A DNA stretch of 64,000 bases from Spongilla lacustris (taxonomy: Eukaryota; Porifera; Demospongiae; Spongillida; Spongillidae). How positions within the stretch are numbered: the first letter of the stretch is position 1; each line of letters begins with the position of its first letter. This document shows positions 54,000 to 64,000 of the stretch, piece by piece. A model generated the notes under the pieces. That model ran no database searches, was not told the origin of the DNA, and was given only the letters and a program-made list of their open reading frames with translations. The stretch covers positions 4,378,629-4,442,628 of the forward strand of contig OX442416.1 of NCBI GenBank assembly GCA_949361645.1, given 5' to 3'. A program made the position numbers and the translations under genes.

Positions 54000-56900
54000 C
54001 TCATACCAAGCAACGGCACATATTACAATCTGGGAACTACATGTTGCTAACAGCAAGGCTCAAAACATGATGCTCTCTCAAGACATGCAGCTGACTTCCC
54101 AAACATGTTAAACCTTGCTGGAGGTCGTAAGCTTTAGAACACCCTAAAAAGTAAAGGGAAGAACAACAATTACACACTATGTCCTGGAACTAGCTGAGAG
54201 GCTCACATCACAATGCAAGTACAACTCTCTTAAAACAGCAGATGTTTTACTTTTAGTGCAATAACAAACAAAGAAGCCTATACTATTACATTTTGAATTA
54301 AAGCACTCCCTCATTTAAAACATAGAGCTTTTCCTATGAGTCTCTTAAAGCAATGATTCTACCACTAATTCGGCACACAATTGCTCACAATGTGGCAAAA
54401 TAACACCACTCTTAAATCCACATCACAAACCCACTTGCAAGCAATTTTTCAAATCACAACAGGTATCTCCTAGAGATGAGAGCCTAGTCATGCTTTAAAC
54501 AACAGCACCATCTGTGATCTGGTAACTAGCTGTACGACTCATAACTTTATTAAGCACAACCTATCTTTAAAAACAGTACTCTTCCCATGAAATCAATCCA
54601 AAACATAGCTGGCTTGACAAATGAGTTGATGCTCTAAAATAAAAGCATCAGCTCCTAGCATTCACTTAAATACATGTACGAGAGAGTCCTTCACAGAACT
54701 AGCATAGGTGAGTACTGAAAAAAGAACAATGGGCTCATTAACACTCAATATCATCTAATGGGTTGCAACATTAAACAGTTAAGCACACCCTCACAAGAAG
54801 TAACCCTTAATGCAGGGAGTCTATATCCAGAAGCAGCAGTTAGCACACATTATGATGCGGAAAAAATAGAAAAAAATATGTTGCAAGCAAACTGTCCTAA
54901 AATCCCAACTTAGACTATGGAACTAAAATGACACCGCTCTTAAAACCAAGCATTGGAAACCTAGCTGATATTTGTAATGAAAGCACTTCCCCAAATCACA
55001 GCAGGCTCATCTATTTCATCATATCCATGATGCAAAGCACACCTTTCTTTAATACAGGTATATTTCTAAGCAGAGACTATGTCATTTGTACCTAGGACCA
55101 TACTTTTAAAATAACACACAGATAAAAGCTCCCATTATTATATTTTCAATTAAAGCACACCTCATTCATCACAGTTGTTTACCATACCTCAACAGCATCC
55201 ACAATCATTAATTTTACTGGATAAGTATTAAAAGCACGCAAAGTACATCACAAACCAGAAATATACTCAACCTCTCCCACCCCCCCCTCCAAAAAATAAA
55301 TGCACGCACACATGTTGGTCCGCTATGACCTGGGAATGTGCAAAAATGATGCATTACCCGGTTCTCTTAAAATGGCAGTTCCTATGAAACACTAGCTGAA
55401 GGTTAACACCATAAATAAAAACATGAGGACTTCACTTAAATAAGAGAGTAATACATATGCAACAACAAACTATGATATTGAACTAGCTAGCTACAAGACT
55501 CAATCACAAATACACCTCTCTAAAAAACACATACTTGAACAGCATGCACAATCATGTTGTGTGCAAATAGATTACTGGATGGTATGAAACTAATGGACAC
55601 CTTCAGGAGTATCAATACTTAGCACATGCACAATGTCCTGGGAGCTTAGGTAAGTGGCTCACAAAATCCCTCTCTTAAATCAGTCAAGTTCCTACAGGTG
55701 TAATTTGTAGGCGCTTTAACAAACATTTTCAAGAACACAAAGCTTTCTAGATAGGCACACACTACACTTGAGTCTCTTAAAGCAGAGACTACTCTTAAGA
55801 CTTGGCACCACACGTACATCCAACCATTTAAAACCTAGCTGTAAGCTTGCTACACCACACCACAACAGGAGTCTCCTAAGGCTGATACATAAGCAACAGC
55901 ACATATCATAAACTGGGAACTACATGTAGCTAACAGCAAGGCCCAAAACATGATGTATCTAAAACATAGCTCGAGGCTTTATATATCAGCTGATACTCTA
56001 AAATGAAAGCATTGGCCCCTAACATAAAAACATGACTCATTTAAATACTAAGGCCTCTCACTACATAAGCATCAGTGCACATTATTATCTGGAAGCTAGC
56101 TACAACCCTACCCAATCCTTACTGGTCAACATTAGACAGTTAACTCTTTGACCACCAAGTGCATATATATATACTAAAAATTAATTCACGTTAACCGCCA
56201 AGTGCATATATATATGCACACATATAGAAAACCAGTCTGTGTTGCACGGTTACACGCTCCGTGTACCAATAAGCCCTAGTGGCATAGAGCTATGACCGGA
56301 GCGTTGGTTTTTAATTGAAAGGAAAGCGGGAACGAACAGCTGCAGGTGTACACGTAATGGCGTCTCTATCGTCACCAGCAGCTTCGAATTAGCACCCGCC
56401 TTTTCTACTAAAACATAGGCGAGCGAAGCTTTTTAAAACATCTGGACGTTAGATGTAACAACAAGGGATAGAACTATGGTGTTTTTATCGACTGCTTCGT
56501 AATATACGCAATATACGGCTTCGAATCCCTGCCCGCTTCGCTCGACCTAATTCGGGTCTTGTTAGCTGCCGATTGTTTTCAAGCTAGTACACCATATATC
56601 ATAACAAACATCATAAAACCCTCTTCTATCATAGATAGTATCTTTTTAAGGAGGCTAACCGCGAGATTCTTTGAGAACAGCGACTACTAAGCAACGGCCG
56701 TACGGGTAGCCATAATTAAAAACATTACTGGCAAATAATCAATTAACTACGTTATCCGTGTTGACTGTCAAAGAGTTAAGCACACCCTCACATAAAAAAA
56801 ACCAGAAAGCCTATATGCAAAGGCTACAGTTAACAGGCTCCGAACATGATGCAAGCACACCTCACCTAAAACAGCTGTCTTCAAAATTCATCTAATCCCA

Positions 56901-57600
56901 ATTTAGGCACACCCTGATCTGGGTGTTAGCTAACAGGCTCGCAATGGGATACAGTGACACTGCTCTTAAATCCAATCATTGAAAACCTGTCCGGTGGCTT
57001 GTAACATTAGCTGGCGATTTTTAACAAAAGCACCCCCTCATATCAAAACTGTCCGTTTAGAGCCATCCATACACAAGCAGCAACTAAAAATGAACACTGA
57101 AAGTAACGCACAATTTCTCTTTAGAAAAAACAAATTATCTAAAACTTTGCTGGAGGCTTGCAACATTAGCTTTGAGTAAAGTCTAGCATAACTACGAGAA
57201 TTTGTTAAATAGATCGGTGGTCTACACACTGACACATAATTAAGCAACAGCACACACTATGATCTGGAACTAGAAATAAGGCTTGTACCGACTTTTCTTT
57301 AAAACTGCAACCTTTTCTATCATCTAAACCTGCAGGTGTATTTTTAAGCATAGACTACTTTTAACTTTAATAACACTCACAGCTAGAAGCTCATGTTACA
57401 TTATAAATGAGAGCACCCCCTTATTAGATTTACAAAGCAAATACCTATCATAACAGCAAGCAAAATTAATCACTTTACTGGATGGAGGCTTGAATGCTCA
57501 CTGACCCTTCACATATGTATGACATGAGGCTTTCTTTACAGTATTAAATGGCACTTCACATAACACAAGAGTATCCTTGAATCCGGCACAGGCAGTACCC
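54000..57600. repeat. Diverged AT-rich repeat region, no genes
   Basis: Several phrases recur at irregular spacing, such as AAGCACACCCTCA (54780, 56770), CTGGGAACTACATGT (about 54028 and 55905) and TATGATCTGGAACTAG-like pieces (54180, 57250). The stop density is high in all frames. It appears to be an old, degenerate tandem array. Confidence 0.6.
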
Positions 57601-58580
57601 ATACGTAGCATTGGTTTGGCTCCACGGGATCTTAGCTACGTAGCTAGCTACAGACAAAATCAGACATGCGCACAAATTACTGTGTGCTGCTTGGGATGCG
57701 ATGCTGCTGTAGGTTATTAGCTCCGAGCAAGCTGTAATCTTAGATTTGATTTTTGCATGTGTAATAACACATGTGCGTATGCACGTGTGTGTCTCCGTTT
57801 TTTAACTCACAGAATGGCATTGCATGTCAAATTCTTATCAGCCCGTAGTACAGTAGTGTCTGTCTGTACGATTGTGCTAATCGGTGCGCACCACATTGGA
57901 TGTAAACATGTAATTAGCACTTGCTGACTCGTAACACCCACGTAATAGGTGGAGCATTGCTTTTTTAAAAAAGAGCCGCCTCCGAATTGTATCACGTGAC
58001 TGAGACTCTGCTTATTTAATCACAAAATAAGTCTTGGAACGAGGTTGTGTGCGCATGCGTAAGCGAAGAGAAATGAGTAGTGAGTCGTAGTTTTAGTTGT
58101 GAATGTGAAAAAAATCCAATATTTTGAACGAAGCTTCACAATCGATATGAAAACACATACGAACTTTCAAAATCAGTTAATTTGTTGTGCTTATTAAAAT
58201 TAATTAGCATAATTAATAATTTATAAATAAAATGGATGTAAAAAAATTTGAGAAAACCGACTAACTTAGTTTCAAAATATGAGATTTTTTACTATATCCT
58301 ATCAAAAGTTATTCGCGTTCAAAAGCATTGCGTTCTTTCGTAGACACCCTGTATGTAGCAAAATAGTTCCCCTACATCTTATATCAGATAAAGCTACAGC
58401 TGCAACACACTTACACAACCACATGTGTACATAAGTTAACAATAAGAAAGCCCTTCCCTCAAGTGTGGGGGGGAAGGAGGGAAAGGAAAAGAAGTTGGTG
58501 TGTGTAGGGATGAAGGGGTGGTGTGTGTGTGAAAGGGAGACAATGTAAGAGAAGGGTAGTGTGTGCAGGCAGGAGGGGTT
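57600..58580. other. Unassigned region
   Basis: No supported gene. Minus-strand frames near 58302-58802 are not coding-like and run into the CGCGAG cluster. Confidence 0.4.
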
Positions 58581-58584
58581 GTAC

Positions 58585-58812
58585 AGTACCGTCCGCGCGC
58601 AAGTTAAAAAAACTCGCGTGTTGTCGCATGGGTACACGCGAGTAGTCGGATGGGTCCTCGCAAAATGCGAGTAAGTATTTTGCGTGCGCGAGTAGCACGC
58701 GAGTGCTCGAACTATAACTCGCGAGGGAATAAGTACTGGTACTCGCGCGAGTACTAATAGTTCTCGCGCGTGCCTCCGCGAGTAGGGTACGCTCGCGCGC
58801 ACTCGCGAGTGC
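58585..58812. repeat. Cluster of CGCGAG / CTCGCG motifs
   Basis: At least a dozen copies of ACTCGCG, CGCGAGTA or TCGCGCGAGT occur within about 225 bp in both orientations with irregular spacing, far denser than anywhere else in the window. Many pairs are self-complementary. Confidence 0.8.
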
Positions 58813-58814
58813 AG

Positions 58815-59500
58815 TTTAATTTAATTCACATCCAACATAATAATTACCGGTAATATTGCACAATATTTAAATTACTATGCAGCTCCGATTCGGCAGAGAC
58901 AAGAACGTTCGTATTTTCAGTCGAAATACTATATGAAGTAAGTGATCTATTCTTACGTATCTTCTTTTAATTTCAAGTGTGCTTGTCTTACGCTACGGAG
59001 TTCGAAACCAGATGAACAGACTTGTTACATCAGGCTGACCTAATTTTGAAGTAAGTTCTAATTATTGCGCGCACACTATATTCTGTTTGAATACGCCTCT
59101 TTTCTGTAAAAACAGCGGAACAGCTTATTTTTGACCCATTCTATTACTGTACATCAGTAGAGGAGTACATGTAGCTCTGGTTGACATGATGCTGTGTTTC
59201 AAAAGTAAGAAAAAACAAGTGACATTGGGGTGGGGTGCTTTACCACTAGATGGTATTGGTGATGTAATTTAAGCCTATGTGTTCATGTTTGTGATGGCTA
59301 AATCACATAGCTGAGAGTGGTGGAAGGAGGTTAATGCTACAAGTACATTGTAGTTGTGGAGGCAGGGGATTGAAGGTTTGGACTGAGGGTTGGGTATTGG
59401 TTTGCATCATGTGTTTCTCTTGTGTGCACATTGTGTGTCATGTGGATACAATGGGTGAAACCCTGAAGGTAGGGGAAATTAAGGCAAAGAAGAAATGATG
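58815..59500. other. Unassigned region
   Basis: AT-rich DNA between the CGCGAG cluster and the pyrimidine satellite. No supported gene or element. Confidence 0.4.
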
Positions 59501-59504
59501 GAGC

Positions 59505-62500
59505 ATGCCTCTTCTTTCCTCCTCTACATCCCTCCTATTTCTCTGTCCCATTCCCAATCCCTTGTCTCTCTCCCTCCGAAACTCCATCCCCCTCCAATCC
59601 CCTCTCTCCCAAACCCTCGTCCGGCTCGTCTCTCCCTTCCATAGTCATCTCTCCCTCCAGTCCCCTCCTCCCCACCCATCCCCTCTCACCCTCCCATCCC
59701 CGCTCCCCCTCACATCCCCTCTCCCCCTCACATCCCCTCTCCCCCTCACATCCCCTCTCACCCTCCCATCCCCTCTCACCCTCATATCCCCTCTCACCCT
59801 CCCATCCCCTCTCACCCTCCCATCCCCTCTCCCCCTCACAATCCCCCTCCCATCCCCTCTCCCCCTCACATGCCCTCTCACCCTCACATCCCTCTCACCC
59901 TCCCATCCCCTCTCACCCTTCCATCCCCTCTCCCCCTCCCATCCCCTCTCCCCCTCCCATCCCCTCTTCCCCTCCCATCCCCTCTCCCCCTTCCGTCCCC
60001 TCTCCCCCTCACATCCCCTCTCATCCTCCCATCCCCTCTCCCCCTCACATCCCCTCTCCCCCTCACATCCCCTCTCCCCCTCACATCCCCTCTCACCCTC
60101 AAATCCCATCTCCCCCTCACATCCCCTCCCCCTCACACCCCCTCTCACCCTCACATCACCTCTCACCCTTACATCCCCTCTCACCCTCCCATCCCCTCTC
60201 ATCCTCCCATCCGCTCTATCCCCTCCCATCCCCTTTATCCCCTTCCATCCCCTCTCCCTCACACATCCCTCTCACCCTCACATCCCCTCTCACCCTCACA
60301 TCCCCTCTCACCCTCACATCCCCTCTCACCCTCACATCCCCTCTCACCCTCACATCCCCTCTCACCCTCCCATCATCTCTCACCCTCACATCCCCTCTCA
60401 CCCTCACACCCCCTCTCACCCTCACTCCCCCTCTCACCCTCACATCCCCTCTCACCCTCACATCCCCTCTCACCCTCCCATCCCCTCTCACCCTCACATC
60501 CTCTCTATCCCCTCCCATCCCCTCTCCCCCTCTCACCCTCACACCCCTCTCCCCCTCACATCCCCTCTCCCCCTCACATCCCCTCTCACCCTCACATCCC
60601 CTCTCACCCACCCATCCCCTCTCACCCTCCCATCCCCTCTCACCCTCCCAACCCCTCTCACCCTCCCATCCCCTCTCACCCTCACATCCCCTCTCACCCT
60701 CCCATCCCCTCTCACCCTCCCATCCCCTCTATCCCCTCCCATCCCCTCTCACCCTCCCATCCCCTCTCCCCCTCCAGTCCCCTCCTCCCTTCCCATCCCA
60801 TCTCACCCTCACATCCCCTCTCCCCCTCACACTCCCTCTCACCCTCACATCCCCTCTCACCCTTACATCCCCTCTCACCCTCCCATCCCCTCTCACCCTC
60901 CCATCCCCTGCCACCCTCCCATCCCCTCTCACCCTCCCATCCCCTCTCACCCTCCCATCCCCTCTCACCCTCACATCCCCTCTCACCCTCCCATCCCCTC
61001 TCACCCTCCCATCCCCTCTATCCCCTCCCATCCCCTCTCACCCTCCCATCCCTTCTATCCCCTCCCATCCCCTCTCCCCCTCCAGTCCCCTCCTCCCTTC
61101 CCATCCCCTCTCACCCTCCCATCCCCCTATCCCTTCTATCCCTTCTCCCCCTCCAGTCCCCTCCTCCCTTCCCATCCCCTCTCACCCTCACATCCCCTCT
61201 CACCCTTACATCCCCTCTCACCCTCCCATCCCCTCTCACCCTCCCATCCGCTCTATCCCCTCCCATCCCCTCTCACCCTCCCATCCCCTTTATCCCCTCC
61301 CATCCCCTCTCCCTCACACATCCCTCTCCCCCTCCCATCCCCTCTCCCCCTCTCACCCTCTCATCCCCTCTCACCCTCACTCCCCCTCTCCCCCTCACAT
61401 CCCCTCTCCCCCTCACATCCCCTCTCACCCTCCCATCCTCTCTATCCCCTCCCATCCCCTCTCCCCCTCACATCCCCTCTCACCCTCACACCCCTCTCAC
61501 CCTCACATCCGCTCTCCCCCTCACATCCCCTCTCACCCTCAAATCCCATCTCACCCTCACATCCCCTCTCACCCTCCCATCCGCTCTATCCCCTCCCATC
61601 CCCTCTCACCCTCACATCCGCTCTATCCCCTCCCATCCCCTCTCACCCTCCCATCCCCTCTCCCCCTCAGATTCCCTCTCACCCTCCCATCCCCTCTCAC
61701 CCTCCCATCCCCTTTATCCCCTCCCATCCCCTCTCCCTCACACATCCCTCTCCCCCTCCCATCCCCTCTCCCCCTCTCACCCTCTCATCCCCTCTCACCC
61801 TCACTCCCCCTCTCCCCCTCACATCCCCTCTCCCCCTCACATCCCCTCTCACCCTCCCATCCTCTCTATCCCCTCCCATCCCCTCTCCCCCTCACATCCC
61901 CTCTCACCCTCACACCCCTCTCACCCTCACATCCGCTCTCCCCCTCACATCCCCTCTCACCCTCAAATCCCATCTCACCCTCACATCCCCTCTCACCCTC
62001 CCATCCGCTCTATCCCCTCCCATCCCCTCTCACCCTCACATCCGCTCTATCCCCTCCCATCCCCTCTCACCCTCCCATCCCCTCTCCCCCTCAGATTCCC
62101 TCTCACCCTCCCATCCCCTCTCACCCTCACATCCCCTCTCACCCTCACTCCCCCTCTCACCCTCACATCCCCTCTCCCCCTCACATCCTCTCTCACCCTC
62201 CCATCCCCTCTCACCCTCCCATCCCCTCTCACCCTCCCATCCTCTCTATCCCCTCCCATCCTCTCTATCCCCTCCCATCCCCTCTCCCCCTCACATCCCC
62301 TCTCACCCTCACATCCCCTCTCCTCCTCACATCCCCTCTCCCCCTCCCATCCCCTCTCCTCCTCACATCCCCTCTCCCCCTTCCGTCCCCTCTCCCCCTC
62401 ACATCCCCTCTCATCCTCCCATCCCCTCTCCCCCTCACATCCCCTCTCACCCTTAAATCCACTCTCATCCTCCCATCCGCTCTATCCCCTCCCATCCCCT

Positions 62501-64000
62501 TTATCCCCTCCCATCCCCTTTATCCCCTCCCATCCCCTCTCCCTCACACATCCCTCTCCCCCTCACATCCCCTCTCACCCTCACATCCCCTCTCATCCTT
62601 ACATCCCCTCTCACCCTCACATCCCCTCTCACCCTCACATCCCCTCTCACCCTCACATCCCCTCTCACCCTCACATCCCCTCTCACCCTCCCTTCCCCTC
62701 TCACCCTCCCTTCCCCTCTCACCCTCACATCCCCTCTCACCCTCACATCCCCTCTCACCCTCACATCCCCTCTCACCCTCCCTTCCCCTCTCACCCTCAC
62801 ATCCCCTCTCACCCTCACACCCCCTCTCACCCTCACATCCCCTCTCACCCTCACATCCCCTCTCACCCTCCCATCCCCTCTCACCCTCCCATCCTCTCTA
62901 TCCCCTCCCATCCCCTCTCACCCTCACATCCCCTCTCACCCTCACACCCCTCTCCCCCTCACATCCCCTCTCACCCTCACATCCCCTCTCCCCCTCACAT
63001 CCCCTCTCACCCACCCATCCCCTCTCACCCTCCCATCCCCTCTCACCCTCCCATCCCCTCTCACCCTCCCATCCCCTCTCACCCTCTCATCCTCCCATCC
63101 CCTCTCACCCTCCCATCCCCTCTATCCCCTCCCATCCCCTTTATTCCCTCCCATCCCCTCTATCCCCTCCCATCCCCTCTCACCCTCCTATCCCCTCCCA
63201 TCCCCTCTATCCCCTCCCATCCCCTCTCACCCTACCATCCCCTCTCACCCTCCCATCCCCTCTCCCTCTCACATCCCCTCTCCCTCTCACATCCCCTCTC
63301 CCCCTCACATCCCCTCTCACCCTCACATCCTCTCCCCCTCCCATCCTCTCCCCCTCCCATCCCCTCTCACCCTCACATCCCCTAACCCCCTCACTCCCCA
63401 GCTCCCCTCCCATCCCCTCTCCCCCTCCCATCCCCTCTCACCATCACATCCCCTCTCACCCTCACATCCCATCTCACCCTCGCATCCCCTCTCACCCTCC
63501 CATCCCCTCTATCCCCTCCCATCCCTTCTCCCCCTCCCGACCCCTCTATCCCCTCCCATCCCCTCTCACCCTCCCATCCCTTCTATCCCCTCCCATCCCC
63601 TCTCCCCCTCCAGTCCCCTCCTCCCTTCCCATCCCCTCTCACCCTCCCATCCCCCCTATCCCCTCCCATCCCTTCTCCCCCTCCAGTCCCCTCCTCCCTT
63701 CCCATCCCCTCTCACCCTCCCATCCCCTCTCTCCTCCCCTCCTCACTCTCCCATCCCCTCTCACCCTCCCATCCCCTCTCACCCTCCCATCCCCTCTCAC
63801 CCTCCCATCCCCTCTCACCCTCCCATCCCCTCTCACCCTCCCATCCCCTCTCACCCTCTATCCCCTCCCATCCCCTTTATCCCCTCCCATCCCCCTATCC
63901 CCTCCCATCCCTTCTCCCCCTCCCATCCCCTCTATCCCCTCCCATCCCCTCTCCCCCTCCAGTCCCCTCCTCCCTTCCCATCCCCTCTCCCCCTCCAGTC
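59505..64000. repeat. Pyrimidine-only 18-bp satellite array, continues past the window
   Basis: Units CATCCCCTCTCACCCTC(A/C) and variants of about 18 bp form higher blocks; a segment of roughly 420 bp (about 61263-61680) recurs almost unchanged at 61690-62110. The plus strand is nearly free of G. The unit length is a multiple of three and lacks stop codons, so all frames are open for hundreds of codons. Confidence 0.98.

Noticed and set aside
59505..63385. Two overlapping ORFs of 983 and 1171 codons rich in Pro, Ser, Leu and His
   Set aside because: They are products of the 18-bp pyrimidine satellite; all frames are open and no independent coding feature exists.
1..64000. CRISPR array, rRNA or tRNA genes
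   Set aside because: The tandem arrays lack repeat-spacer structure and the DNA is eukaryotic; no tRNA cloverleaf or rRNA core sequence was noticed by eye. A covariance-model scan would be decisive.

Overview
The window looks like nuclear DNA from a marine invertebrate, most probably a sponge or another early-branching animal. This is inferred from two clear animal-type housekeeping genes with short introns, GT-AG splice sites throughout, and a very dense load of minisatellites, palindromes and decayed transposons. The species cannot be named from the sequence alone. Apart from the two housekeeping genes, almost everything is accessory or repeat DNA.

Layout. 1-1530 is a 29-bp minisatellite lying in an intron. 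The 3' half of an STT3B-type oligosaccharyltransferase catalytic subunit gene runs on + (eight exons, 1573-20191). One of its introns (3052-18726) is 15.7 kb long and holds antisense gene pieces, including an SRA-YDG-like pair of exons, as well as a PTP fragment, Tc1, BEN-like and gag-like relics, a seven-unit exon-bearing tandem array (10713-12340) and a MITE that ends 23 bp before the next exon. A complete methylsterol monooxygenase gene (MSMO1, seven coding exons) lies on - at 20689-23536, convergent with STT3B. N-glycosylation and sterol C4-demethylation both act in the ER, but nothing suggests co-regulation beyond adjacency.

24-33 kb carries a degraded inverted-repeat region, CA and 22-bp satellites, a hAT-type non-autonomous element with a perfect 8-bp target duplication, a 233-bp duplication, a small spliced membrane-protein gene (31276-31831, -) and a 60-bp hairpin insertion with 9-bp target duplications. 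33.2-35.7 kb is the N-terminal part of a broken Helitron-like Rep/helicase gene. 36.2-39.9 kb holds a palindrome with a (CCCA)n core and two minisatellites.

39910-44602 is a nearly full-length but dead LTR retrotransposon. Its sequence is Ty3/gypsy-like but its pol order is protease-integrase-RT-RNase H, as in the Gmr1 group. 44.6-54 kb contains a zinc-finger relic, an unrecognised minus-strand gene, two very large imperfect palindromes (centres near 47807 and 52472) and a roughly 250-290-bp tandem repeat between them. 54-57.6 kb is diverged AT-rich repeat DNA, 58.6-58.8 kb is a cluster of CGCGAG motifs, and 59.5 kb to the end is a pure pyrimidine 18-bp satellite that gives spurious giant ORFs.
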